NCBI RefSeq assembly: GCF_000022065.1
Contig: NC_011898.1
Coordinates: 3,661,501-3,725,500, forward strand
Length of the DNA stretch: 64,000 nucleotides
Direction of reading: 5' to 3'
DNA from: Ruminiclostridium cellulolyticum H10
GTDB lineage: Bacteria > Bacillota > Clostridia > Acetivibrionales > DSM-1351
The position numbers were made by a program, and so were the translations under genes. Shown here piece after piece: positions 18,457-26,132 of this stretch (the stretch's first letter is position 1; every line of letters starts with the position of its first letter). The notes beneath the pieces were generated by a model. That model did no database searches and was not told the DNA's origin. It worked only from the letters and a program-made list of their open reading frames with translations.

Positions 18457-19644
18457 TTATACCCCCCTTATTCTTGGCAGTAGTCTAAATATTCCATACT
18501 GCCTCTGCTGTTTTTTCTCTTTTGGTACCGCTATATCCGGAAGAAGTGTCTGTATTAAAATGTCTGTATCTGTATCCCGGCTGAAGCACTTTATTCCATT
18601 TAAATCTTTTTCTGCCTTGTCTTCTTCTCCGTCTGTGAGAAAGCACAATTCCTCATATGCCTTTCCACAAAGTCCTTCAAACACTTCATTTCCCGGTGTA
18701 AAGAATTTCAACTTTTCCAGCTGCCATGGAGCTGTAAATGCCATTCCTAGTTTTACATCTGCCTTTATAAATTCCTTCAGTAATACCCGGTTTATGGAAT
18801 CTTCCTGATTACGGTCTAAACTCCCATCTGAATTGATTTTGAACAGGCATCCATAATCAGTAACCGTTATGTTAAAGCCTGACCTATAAAGCTCATAGAG
18901 AGCATCTCCAAGCTCTTCCGGTTTTTTCAAAGCTCTGTAGTCACAGTTTGCTGTCGGTTTTGCAAACTGTAATGAATCTGACCCGTCAACCTCAATTACA
19001 GCTGTCTTTCCATGCTGTGACAGGTACTTTCCTAGCCTGACTGCCATAGAGGTACTTCCGCAGCCCGGGGAAACAGAAAAGGTTGCTATTTTAAGCAACC
19101 CTTTCACAACTGTCGGTCTGTCTACAATTACTTCTTTTTCTACTATTATTTTTTTCTCTACTACCTTTTCAACTATTTTTTCTTTTGGCGGTGGCTTCAC
19201 CCTTAAAAGTTTAGTATTAACAGCTTGCTTTTGCTTTTTTGCTTCTTCAAGCTGTACCAAACGTTCATGCTCTGCCGTAAGTGTTTCAACTAGGCGGTTT
19301 ACAGGTATTTCTCCATTTTCATTTATGTATATAATATGTTTTAGCCCAACCGCACTGAAAGCCCATGCTTCAAACTGTTCATCCTTTTCGTTCTCATGGC
19401 AAAACCAGATTAATAGTATATTTGGAAGTATGGCTCTAATATTGTATAAAAGCTTTTTATGCTGCTCCTTTGGCCTTGCAGAAGAATGAATTAGTATTGC
19501 CTCTAAATCCTGACAACTGCTGATATTGCTTACATTATTCAAAAGCTCTTCCATGTTGTATGTAATACTGATATCAAACTTATTCAGAAATTTATTTATT
19601 CCTGCCATTACTTCATTGTTTTCAAATAAACCCGCAGTTTTCAT
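18457..19644 (-). CDS. Second CpaE-like deviant P-loop ATPase with charged linker
   Basis: A 395-residue protein. The N-terminal 150 residues resemble a receiver-like domain. A strongly charged linker follows at residues 165-185 (KEKIVEKVVEKKIIVEKEV), then a MinD/ParA-like domain with a degenerate P-loop (FSVSPGCGSTSMAVRLGKYL) and switch IVIEVDGSDSLQF. The glycine- and lysine-poor P-loop suggests reduced ATPase activity. It overlaps the following PrgI-like gene (ATGA-type junction) and lies two bases before cpaB. A paralogue of the CpaE-like protein downstream; a partner role in positioning the apparatus is inferred. Confidence 0.7.
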   Translation of the reverse strand: MKTAGLFENNEVMAGINKFLNKFDISITYNMEELLNNVSNISSCQDLEAILIHSSARPKEQHKKLLYNIRAILPNILLIWFCHENEKDEQFEAWAFSAVGLKHIIYINENGEIPVNRLVETLTAEHERLVQLEEAKKQKQAVNTKLLRVKPPPKEKIVEKVVEKKIIVEKEVIVDRPTVVKGLLKIATFSVSPGCGSTSMAVRLGKYLSQHGKTAVIEVDGSDSLQFAKPTANCDYRALKKPEELGDALYELYRSGFNITVTDYGCLFKINSDGSLDRNQEDSINRVLLKEFIKADVKLGMAFTAPWQLEKLKFFTPGNEVFEGLCGKAYEELCFLTDGEEDKAEKDLNGIKCFSRDTDTDILIQTLLPDIAVPKEKKQQRQYGIFRLLPRIRGV

Positions 19645-19985
19645 TTATTATCCCACCTCCATTCGTCCAGTGATTTATAATAGAATTTTTTCTGTGAGCG
19701 TATATAGTTGTACAAATTTTTAACCATATCAAGTACCGAAAGATTTGTTACATCCTTCTGTACACACATTACACTCACAAAGATACCTAGCAGCAGCAAG
19801 ATAACAAATAACGGCATATTATTAAATACCAACAAAGTAAATAATGCGTCTAACCCTCCTATAATCAATGTTCCGATTATGGCTTGCCTTAATTCATTCT
19901 TACCGAACCCTGTGTATATCTCCTTTTGTGTTTTCAAGCCTGCTGGTATATACAAGGTATCCCTGTTTCCATCTTCTGAGCTCAT
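19641..19985 (-). CDS. PrgI/VirB3-like small membrane protein
   Basis: A 114-residue protein with two adjacent membrane spans (QAIIGTLIIGGLDALFTLLV and LFVILLLLGIFVSVMCV) after a polar N-terminus (YIPAGLKTQKEIYTGFGKNEL), and a basic C-terminus. This is the layout of PrgI/VirB3/TcpE-type subunits, which work with VirB4 in the inner membrane. It overlaps both neighbours by four bases, showing tight coupling with the 78-residue gene upstream and the CpaE-like gene downstream. Confidence 0.6.
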   Translation of the reverse strand: MSSEDGNRDTLYIPAGLKTQKEIYTGFGKNELRQAIIGTLIIGGLDALFTLLVFNNMPLFVILLLLGIFVSVMCVQKDVTNLSVLDMVKNLYNYIRSQKKFYYKSLDEWRWDNK

Positions 19986-20218
19986 ATACTTCTACCTCCG
20001 TTAAAATATGCTTCTGCCAATTGTTTTACGGCTTCTGTGAGAGATGCCATAATTACAAACTTTATTGCGTTTTTAGCACGTTTTTTTAGCATAGCGGAAT
20101 CGTCCTCATTGTAGTTAGATGCAATCAGGCAGTAGGTAGCTCTTGCCGCACCTCCGATTGCACACACTGGGGCAAGCCATATTGAAATTAACTTAACCAG
20201 GTTTACCGAATCCATCAA
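19982..20218 (-). CDS. Small two-span membrane protein of the transfer operon
   Basis: A 78-residue protein with hydrophobic segments at about residues 6-30 (VKLISIWLAPVCAIGGAARA) and 50-66 (AIKFVIMASLTEAVKQL). It lies between the VirB6-like and PrgI-like genes, overlapping the latter. Size and position are compatible with a VirB2/TrbC-like pilin or a channel subunit, but the sequence alone does not decide. Confidence 0.55.
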   Translation of the reverse strand: MMDSVNLVKLISIWLAPVCAIGGAARATYCLIASNYNEDDSAMLKKRAKNAIKFVIMASLTEAVKQLAEAYFNGGRSI

Positions 20219-20227
20219 TACTCACTC

Positions 20228-21118
20228 CTATCCTCGTGTGACAACTCCTTTTGCCATTTGAAAAACCCTTGCCGTCTGGTAAACGCTTCCGGCATTAAAC
20301 CCTCCTCCGCTTGGAACCATGAACGACTGTAAGAATTTCGGTGTACTTAGTGCCGCAAGTATTATTGCCGTACCAATTATAGGGTGACCCGTAAACACCA
20401 CACTGAGTGCAAGCTGTGAAAGTCCCACTTGGACAACAACCGTTGCACAACACTGAAACATTACCTGGGTCATTGCCTTGTACATTGCTCTGTCGGAGTC
20501 CAGCAAACCTACACAGCCTATGGGAAATGCCATCCTTAATACGAACATTTCGACTCCAAGTTTAATAAACTGTACATAGAGAATAATTAACATAATTATG
20601 GCTACCAGAAAACCAATCAAATCAAAAATGCCTGATAACATAAGAGTACCTACATTACCGTAAGAAAATTCAGATGTAACACCACAAGCATTTCTTATAG
20701 CAGTAGAAAAGCTACTTGTTATATCACATAAATATCCATATAGGACGGGGAACGCCATGGCTATTGCCAGTGCTTTAAAAAAACTAGTGGCTAAAAGTAA
20801 AGGGTCTGTATCAGCATCCCCTTCTGTCCATAGAACGTATGCTTCAAATCCTTTTTTAAGGAATTTAAGTATAATCATAGCTACTGCCATAGTCAGGCAT
20901 AAAACCTGTATTTTTGACATTGCCGTTGACAGCACATTGGCGGCGTCTGTAATAGTTCCGTATGCAACGGATTCTGATAATGAATCTTTCTCCAGAATTA
21001 CCGGAATTGAGTTTTCAATACGCAATGATATTTCCTCCAACCCTGAAAACATACTGCCTATCCATATTGCACCATGACTTACTACTGGCTTAAAAAGAAA
21101 CTCAAGTATCTTATCCAA
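20228..21118 (-). CDS. VirB6/TrbL-like polytopic channel protein
   Basis: A 296-residue protein with an N-terminal amphipathic region and about six membrane spans (for example IQVLCLTMAVAMIILKFL, IFDLIGFLVAIIMLIILYV, VMFQCCATVVVQVGLSQLAL and GTAIILAALSTPKFLQSFM). A Gly-rich C-terminus follows (VPSGGGFNAGSV). This fits the TrbL/VirB6 family of conjugation channel proteins. Start TTG 21118, seven bases after AGGAGAG. Transcribed after the VirB2-like gene. Confidence 0.75.
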   Translation of the reverse strand: MDKILEFLFKPVVSHGAIWIGSMFSGLEEISLRIENSIPVILEKDSLSESVAYGTITDAANVLSTAMSKIQVLCLTMAVAMIILKFLKKGFEAYVLWTEGDADTDPLLLATSFFKALAIAMAFPVLYGYLCDITSSFSTAIRNACGVTSEFSYGNVGTLMLSGIFDLIGFLVAIIMLIILYVQFIKLGVEMFVLRMAFPIGCVGLLDSDRAMYKAMTQVMFQCCATVVVQVGLSQLALSVVFTGHPIIGTAIILAALSTPKFLQSFMVPSGGGFNAGSVYQTARVFQMAKGVVTRG

Positions 21119-21151
21119 TACACCACTCTCCTTCTTTTTCTATAAGTATTT

Positions 21152-21547
21152 TTATTCAATACCTGTTGTAATCGACTTACCATAGTAGGATGCGATTAGT
21201 ACAATGATTGCTCCAATCAGAACGGCACCAAGGGTTGATATGACAGTGGTCTTAATCCTGTCATTCCATTTTTTCTGATCCATTTCGTCTGCTGCACCCC
21301 TTCTGATGAAGAAGTACGCTCCCACAGCTGCTCCTGCAATTGGAGCCAGGATTATAAGGTATTTTCCTATGTCTGTAAAAAGATCCTTGGTTCCTTTTGC
21401 AAATATACTATCACCGAAGCCTCCTGCCGATACTGGAATGGTATTAAAAAGCGTGAAAACTGTAATTGCTAATATTAAATAAATTCTTCGTAGTCTATTG
21501 ATAATTCTATTTGGCTTACATTGTATCTTCTTAATCAGCCTGTTCAT
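21152..21547 (-). CDS. VirB2/TrbC-like pilin subunit
   Basis: A 131-residue protein with a long signal sequence (YLILAITVFTLFNTIPVSAG, cleavage near residue 42) and two hydrophobic segments in the mature part (IGKYLIILAPIAGAAVGAYF and TVISTLGAVLIGAIIVLIASY) separated by a short basic loop. This is the layout of VirB2/TrbC-type conjugative pilins. It lies between the zinc-ribbon protein and the VirB6-like gene. Confidence 0.7.
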   Translation of the reverse strand: MNRLIKKIQCKPNRIINRLRRIYLILAITVFTLFNTIPVSAGGFGDSIFAKGTKDLFTDIGKYLIILAPIAGAAVGAYFFIRRGAADEMDQKKWNDRIKTTVISTLGAVLIGAIIVLIASYYGKSITTGIE

Positions 21548-21552
21548 TGGTA

Positions 21553-22494
21553 CTACTCCTCTCTTTTAAGTGAATTGGTATTTGTTGAAATTGAAGACAC
21601 CATTGAATACCATGTATCCAATGCCTTTTTTAATTCCAGCGGAACTTCATAGATTACATATTCATCATCATCAACCTCAAGTAACTGGGCAACATGAAAT
21701 GATGCTTTAAACTGTCTGTAAACTGCCGGGTTTCTGGGAAGAAACACTCTTATGCTTTCGTCAAGTTCCTGATTCTCCACGTTCTTTTCAAGCCATGGGA
21801 AGATACCGGAAGGAAACTTTCTTGAAACATTACCCCCTTCATTCTTTCTTCTCCTTTTTGGTGTGTATACCGCTTCAAAAGCCCTGAACCCGCCAAGTTT
21901 CTCCCATGCGTAGGATATAAAGTACTGCATTTCCTTGTCACGAGGCTTTGTCTCACGAAGTATGTAGTTTGAAAACTCCTCCGAGTTAACCTGAATTCTC
22001 ATGGTCTTTTCTGAAAAATCAGGTATGTAGAACTTGGCATAATCAGCAGCCACAATAATGCCCATGCACTCGGCCTCCCTTGTAGAACCCAGTCCGAAGT
22101 TAATCTTTTGAAAGTATCTTGGCATATCGAGACTTTCTATGGTCAGGTCAACTATCCCAGGCTGTCCCGATTCAACTCTCACACGTACCTCTTTTCTGTC
22201 AAGAGCCATGTACCTGTTTGCCTCATCATCTGCATCCTGATCTTTCCCTGCGTTTTCAAAAACAAATTCCGTGCGTGTGCCGTTTATAGCCAGCATCGCT
22301 TTAAACGGCTTATTTTTCTTTGATCTGAAAGTCAACATTTCAGTACGGCCCTGCTCCATTAGTTGTCTTAAATGAACTGGTGAAAGCAGTTTTCCGGAAG
22401 TTACCTTCCAGACTGTCATCCCACAGTCACAGAACCACTTTTTATCATCTCCTTTCATTGGTTTTTTACAGTTAATGCATAAAATTTCATCCAT
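21553..22494 (-). CDS. Protein with topoisomerase III-type zinc-ribbon repeat and unknown C-terminal domain
   Basis: A 313-residue protein. The first 80 residues match the C-terminal zinc-ribbon repeat of Gram-positive topoisomerase III: ILCINCKKPMKGDDKKWFCD, then VWKVTSGKLLSPVHLRQLME and LTFRSKKNKPFKAML. There is no topoisomerase catalytic domain; the remaining 230 residues are not recognised. The module may bind single-stranded DNA. It is the first gene of the Tad/VirB operon, five bases ahead of the VirB2-like gene. The domain call is by motif; its role in transfer is inferred. Confidence 0.7.
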   Translation of the reverse strand: MDEILCINCKKPMKGDDKKWFCDCGMTVWKVTSGKLLSPVHLRQLMEQGRTEMLTFRSKKNKPFKAMLAINGTRTEFVFENAGKDQDADDEANRYMALDRKEVRVRVESGQPGIVDLTIESLDMPRYFQKINFGLGSTREAECMGIIVAADYAKFYIPDFSEKTMRIQVNSEEFSNYILRETKPRDKEMQYFISYAWEKLGGFRAFEAVYTPKRRRKNEGGNVSRKFPSGIFPWLEKNVENQELDESIRVFLPRNPAVYRQFKASFHVAQLLEVDDDEYVIYEVPLELKKALDTWYSMVSSISTNTNSLKREE

Positions 22495-22538
22495 TTAGTC
22501 ACTCTCCGTTCTTTTATTTTTGTGTATATATAAAATCA

Positions 22539-22565
22539 GCCATGATTCAGAAAGTGAATCATGGC
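22539..22565. repeat. Perfect 11-bp inverted repeat upstream of the transfer operon
   Basis: GCCATGATTCA / TGAATCATGGC with a 5-base centre, about 45 bases upstream of the first transfer-operon gene. It could be an operator or an mRNA hairpin; the T-rich stretch following on the minus strand makes it a weak terminator or attenuator candidate. Confidence 0.6.
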
Positions 22566-22598
22566 CAATGATTTTAGTAATGGATAAGGGTAAGAAAA

Positions 22599-22615
22599 AC
22601 ACCCGGTAGGGTGCT
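22599..22615 (-). terminator. Terminator after the 36-aa peptide gene
   Basis: On the minus strand, CACCC / GGGTG arms with a 4-base loop followed by TTTTTCTT. It closes the small upstream unit before the transfer operon. Confidence 0.6.
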
Positions 22616-22625
22616 GTAAAAGTTA

Positions 22626-22736
22626 TCATATGTGTTTGATGAGAACTGAATGTAGCATATTTAAAACACTATTGCCGTACCATAGTATTAACCCCAATAG
22701 CATTATAACTACAAAATTAAACTCTCTCTCCGCCAT
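22626..22736 (-). CDS. 36-aa membrane peptide, hypothetical
   Basis: A 36-residue peptide: MAEREFNFVVIMLLGLILWY and a short amphipathic tail. It begins with an ATG shortly after GGATGAGGG and is followed by a hairpin terminator, which supports a real transcription unit. One membrane helix; function unknown. A second small membrane toxin or pilus accessory is possible. Confidence 0.4.
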   Translation of the reverse strand: MAEREFNFVVIMLLGLILWYGNSVLNMLHSVLIKHI

Positions 22737-22766
22737 TTCCCTCATCCTTTACCTTTTTATTTATGC

Positions 22767-22979
22767 TCACCAACCGTATTCCTCAATATCATCTGCAATC
22801 GCCTTATTATGTGTTATTACCTCAACTCGTTTAAGAATATCTGAATTCTTTTTATAAAACCAAATATGAAGTCCTTCTTCTGATTGAACATCATACTGCC
22901 ATATATATGGCATATACCCTTTTTCCTTCATCGCAGCTTTTAGTATTTCCCATTTTTCCATATCTTCAATGATTTTCAT
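22767..22979 (-). CDS. Hypothetical protein, 70 aa
   Basis: A small soluble protein starting MKIIEDMEKWEILKAAMKEK, choosing ATG 22979 because AGGTGA lies 7 bases upstream. It contains a YDVQSEEGLHIWFYKK strand pair. A promoter with TATAAT and a GAAC-N4-GTTC palindrome lie just upstream, so it may be under its own control. Confidence 0.55.
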   Translation of the reverse strand: MKIIEDMEKWEILKAAMKEKGYMPYIWQYDVQSEEGLHIWFYKKNSDILKRVEVITHNKAIADDIEEYGW

Positions 22980-23021
22980 ATAAGTCACCTGTCCTTTTAC
23001 CTATATTATATCACAGAAAAA

Positions 23022-23033
23022 GAACAAATGTTC
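23022..23033. promoter_or_regulatory. LexA-like palindrome upstream of a small ICE gene
   Basis: GAACAAATGTTC fits the GAAC-N4-GTTC core of the Gram-positive LexA (SOS) box. It lies 11 bases upstream of a TATAAT sequence on the minus strand, in the -35 region of the 70-residue gene, where a repressor would block transcription. SOS control of ICE genes is well known; LexA binding here is inferred. Confidence 0.5.
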
Positions 23034-23057
23034 TTCGTGTTACATTCTTTTTGCGAC

Positions 23058-23519
23058 TTAGTACTCAGAACATGCAAAGTGGCTGGGGAACTCAGTAATA
23101 TCCTTTAAAAATTCTCCGATTGTTTTAACAATCACCTTGCCTATATCATCGTTCCACAACGAAAACTCTTCGTCTTCTGGCATTTCTCTTACAAAATCCT
23201 CAATAAAATCTTCGTATGTTCCTGAAGGATTTTCCTCTTTAAACTCATTAAAATATTGTTCAACAACATCCTTTCCCCACAAATCTTCACAATAATCTAA
23301 AGCTTCTATTTTGCTTGTAGCAGCTATATACTCAGCTACACTATCCTCGTTAAGTGCATACATTTTTTCTTTCGTGTTCAGTTCTTCAAATCTTTTCTTT
23401 ATATCAGCTGCAATTTCTTCTTCCGTTACAATACGACCGCACTTCGTACATGAAGGCTTTCCGTTCTCATTTTTAAATTCAGTTGTCCCACAAGCAGGAC
23501 AATAAGCAGCATTATTCAT
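23058..23519 (-). CDS. Zinc-ribbon hypothetical protein
   Basis: A 153-residue acidic protein. Its N-terminus carries two Cys pairs (YCPACG and CTKCG) that form a classical zinc ribbon; the rest is helical and rich in Glu/Asp. No enzyme motif. It is preceded by a variant of the repeated linker found in the accessory genes. Function unknown. Confidence 0.6.
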   Translation of the reverse strand: MNNAAYCPACGTTEFKNENGKPSCTKCGRIVTEEEIAADIKKRFEELNTKEKMYALNEDSVAEYIAATSKIEALDYCEDLWGKDVVEQYFNEFKEENPSGTYEDFIEDFVREMPEDEEFSLWNDDIGKVIVKTIGEFLKDITEFPSHFACSEY

Positions 23520-23554
23520 AAATTCTCTCCTTTATCTTTTATTCAAATAGCGTA

Positions 23555-24511
23555 CTAAGCTATTAACCCCATGCTTTGATAATAACTCTTATATGGTTTT
23601 CCCCTTTCGTGGTTAAGGTATTGCGTTAGAAAATCCATTTTTTGATATGCTGCATGAACATTACCCCAGTTTGCTAAAGGTATATATAACTTTTCTGTAT
23701 CTTTTGTTATTAGGCTCTTAGGCTGTTTATCGTGTATCCGTCTGTATCTCATTACACAAGCATTTTGTCCAAGGCCTTTCAGCAAGTTAAGTCTGTACAA
23801 TGCATCCTCAATATCTTCTTTTGCTGTCTTATTATCTCTATCTTTACAGCCTACCAGGACATAAAAAGTGCTTCGATTTATACCTTTACTTTTAAGTATT
23901 TTTATTTTATCTTCGATAATTCCATCTAAACTTGAATAATCAAAAGCAAAATGGTACTGTGCATGGCTTATATATTTAGTACTAAGTAATTCCGCAACAT
24001 CATTATCAACAAGTCTAATATCTAGCCCTTGATTAAAGTCCACACGGATGCGCTCATTGTGTAGCTGCTCACATATATATTTAAAATGGTCAGGTAAAGC
24101 AAGGATATTATTATCATACAAAGTAATTTCTTTAGCTTGCCCATCCCAAATATCGTATATATCTGCCTCAACATGTACATAACCTTCTTTTTCTCTTACA
24201 CAACAAAACTGGCAATTTCTAATGCAGCCTCTTGAACAAAATCCATAGTTCACTTTAGGTCTTAATTTGTCTATACACTCAGGCAATTTACTTTTAATAT
24301 CAAATCCAGTACCTCCGCAGATTGCTCTCGGGTCTGCTTGTGATTTATCAGTAAATGTAAATATACTCGAACATACTATTAAATCATATAAATGTGCCAT
24401 AATTGGCACGTAATCAACACATTCATTGCCCTGTGACATGTGATACATTTTTATTTTTTCTTGAGCATAATTTTTGTATTGTGGCTCTAAATTTTGAAAT
24501 GCTACTAACAA
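23555..24511 (-). CDS. Radical SAM family protein encoded by the element
   Basis: A 318-residue protein with the radical SAM cluster motif C-x3-C-x2-C at C96, C100 and C103, preceded by another Cys at 92 (CSRGCIRNCQFCC). A TIM-barrel-like run follows (ITLYDNNILAL, RVDFNQGLDIRLV, FYVLVGCKD). Such proteins cleave S-adenosylmethionine to a radical, but the substrate cannot be told from the sequence. Start TTG 24511, placed by AAGGTG in the repeated linker. It sits between a membrane protein and a DNA methyltransferase, so a modification of nucleic acid or protein during transfer is possible. Confidence 0.8.
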   Translation of the reverse strand: MLVAFQNLEPQYKNYAQEKIKMYHMSQGNECVDYVPIMAHLYDLIVCSSIFTFTDKSQADPRAICGGTGFDIKSKLPECIDKLRPKVNYGFCSRGCIRNCQFCCVREKEGYVHVEADIYDIWDGQAKEITLYDNNILALPDHFKYICEQLHNERIRVDFNQGLDIRLVDNDVAELLSTKYISHAQYHFAFDYSSLDGIIEDKIKILKSKGINRSTFYVLVGCKDRDNKTAKEDIEDALYRLNLLKGLGQNACVMRYRRIHDKQPKSLITKDTEKLYIPLANWGNVHAAYQKMDFLTQYLNHERGKPYKSYYQSMGLIA

Positions 24512-24515
24512 TTAT

Positions 24516-24553
24516 TCACCTTCTTTCGTTCGCTATAGACTTATTTTGCGATT
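24516..24553 (-). repeat. Repeated intergenic linker, copy 1
   Basis: On the minus strand, AAATAAGTCTATAGCGAACG followed by AAAGAAGGTGA, which provides the ribosome site of the radical SAM gene. Related copies lie at 25994, 39766, 40322, 40587 and 42002. Confidence 0.7.
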
Positions 24554-24558
24554 TTCAA

Positions 24559-24843
24559 TCATCCTTTCTTAATTTCACTGCAAGCCAATCTATTACGTGC
24601 TGCGATTTTGCTTTTTGATATATAAATAATAGGAGTTATCAATATTGCCAAACAAGTGCATCCATTTAATACTTTATTTAATATTGATTTGGCCATAAAT
24701 ACGTTAATACCAAAGAGAATAACTCCTAAAATATAAAACAATATATACCATTTACTAATAACACCCTTTTTTCGGAGTCTTATCGTTACAACTCCATTGT
24801 AAAAAATGTAACAAATTATATATATTTCTGTTATCAAAAACAT
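24559..24843 (-). CDS. Hypothetical membrane protein, 94 aa
   Basis: Three hydrophobic segments (MFLITEIYIICYIFYNGVV; WYILFYILGVILFGINVFM; CTCLAILITPIIYI). Start ATG 24843 follows AAAGGAG. It ends just before the repeated linker that leads into the radical SAM gene. Function unknown. Confidence 0.55.
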   Translation of the reverse strand: MFLITEIYIICYIFYNGVVTIRLRKKGVISKWYILFYILGVILFGINVFMAKSILNKVLNGCTCLAILITPIIYISKSKIAARNRLACSEIKKG

Positions 24844-24897
24844 AAAAACTCCTTTCATCAACTATCTGATTGTTGCACAGAATATTCATATCCCGAA

Positions 24898-25977
24898 CTA
24901 AATTATTTTCAGTTGCACATTACTGAGCCTGGTTCTATTTGCAATTTCTATGTATTCCGGATTAAGCTCAAATCCAATGTAATTGCGATTATTTTGTTCA
25001 GCCACCATCGCCGTGGTACCGCTGCCCATGAATATATCAAGTACAGTTCCACCCACAGGACAGCCAGCTATTATACACGGTTCAATTAATTTTGGTGGAA
25101 ATGTAGCAAAGTGAGCTTCTCTCAGCTTATCAGTAGCAACATGCCAGACAGAACGTTTATTCCTAAATTCCTTTTTCCCCGCAACGGGAACTGATGGGGT
25201 TCCTCTATTTGCACTTTCTCCGGGAAGTCCTACAGATTTAATTTTCCAATTCCCCGGCCCACGCCTTCCTTTATTGGGATTACCTAAAACTCCTTCACTT
25301 CCTCTTGGTGGATTCGGATCACCATTAACACAGTACTCTTTAATTGATTCATTATCAAAATAATAGTTTTTATCTTTGGATAAAAGGAATAGGTATTCAT
25401 GGGCTTTCGTTGGCCTATCATTAGCACTTTCAGGCATACAATTTAATTTGTTCCATATAATATCCATTCTTAGGTACCATCCGTCAGCTTGTAGTGCAAA
25501 TGCTACTCTCCAAGGTATCCCCATCATATCTTTTACTTTTAATCCTGACTTCTTTAGAGTTTTATTTCTGCAATATCTACCATCACCGGGAGTATGTGAT
25601 TGTTGTAAATTAAATAATTCATTTTGTACTGGATTCTTCCTATCTCCTCCAGTGCCTACATAGCTATCCCCAAAATTCACCCAACATGTGCCTGATTTTT
25701 TCAATGTTCTGTATACTTCTCTAAAAATAAGTACTATATGTCCTATAAACATTTCTATAGTTGGCTCAAGTCCTAAACAACCTTTCCATTCTGTTATATT
25801 TATCTCAGGCAAACCTGGTAATGGAGAATATTCTACTTCTGGCCACAGTGTTTCAGGTAATCCGTAATCCCTTAATCCATAGTACGGAGGTGAGGTCACA
25901 CAGCAGTCAACCGTATTTTGTTCCAAAAGCTTTAACCCTTGTAAGCAATCCATATTATAAATTTTATTAAGTTCCAA
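24898..25977 (-). CDS. Site-specific DNA methyltransferase (beta class, N4/N6)
   Basis: A 359-residue protein with catalytic motif IV TSPPYYGLRDY near residue 29 and the AdoMet-binding motif I FMGSGTTAMVAEQ near residue 319. This order (IV before I) defines the beta class of amino-methyltransferases; TSPPY is common in N4-cytosine enzymes, but N6-adenine activity is not excluded. No cognate endonuclease is adjacent, so it is probably an orphan enzyme protecting the incoming element from restriction. Start TTG 25977 follows GGGGGTG. Confidence 0.9.
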   Translation of the reverse strand: MELNKIYNMDCLQGLKLLEQNTVDCCVTSPPYYGLRDYGLPETLWPEVEYSPLPGLPEINITEWKGCLGLEPTIEMFIGHIVLIFREVYRTLKKSGTCWVNFGDSYVGTGGDRKNPVQNELFNLQQSHTPGDGRYCRNKTLKKSGLKVKDMMGIPWRVAFALQADGWYLRMDIIWNKLNCMPESANDRPTKAHEYLFLLSKDKNYYFDNESIKEYCVNGDPNPPRGSEGVLGNPNKGRRGPGNWKIKSVGLPGESANRGTPSVPVAGKKEFRNKRSVWHVATDKLREAHFATFPPKLIEPCIIAGCPVGGTVLDIFMGSGTTAMVAEQNNRNYIGFELNPEYIEIANRTRLSNVQLKII

Positions 25978-25993
25978 ATTTTCACCCCCTGTA

Positions 25994-26020
25994 GGTTCGC
26001 TATTGACTTATTTAGCGATT
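25994..26020 (-). repeat. Repeated intergenic linker, copy 2
   Basis: On the minus strand, AATCGCTAAATAAGTCAATA then GCGAACC, just upstream of the methyltransferase ribosome site. It matches copy 1 at nearly every base of the core. Confidence 0.7.
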
Positions 26021-26132
26021 ATTAAGTAATCGTTCAAATCTAAATTTCAGGTTCATACTCTGCATTTACCCAAGCTGCACATTTATTTAAATATATTTAT
26101 CTATGAATTCTCGTTTGCTTTAGTGAATAGTA

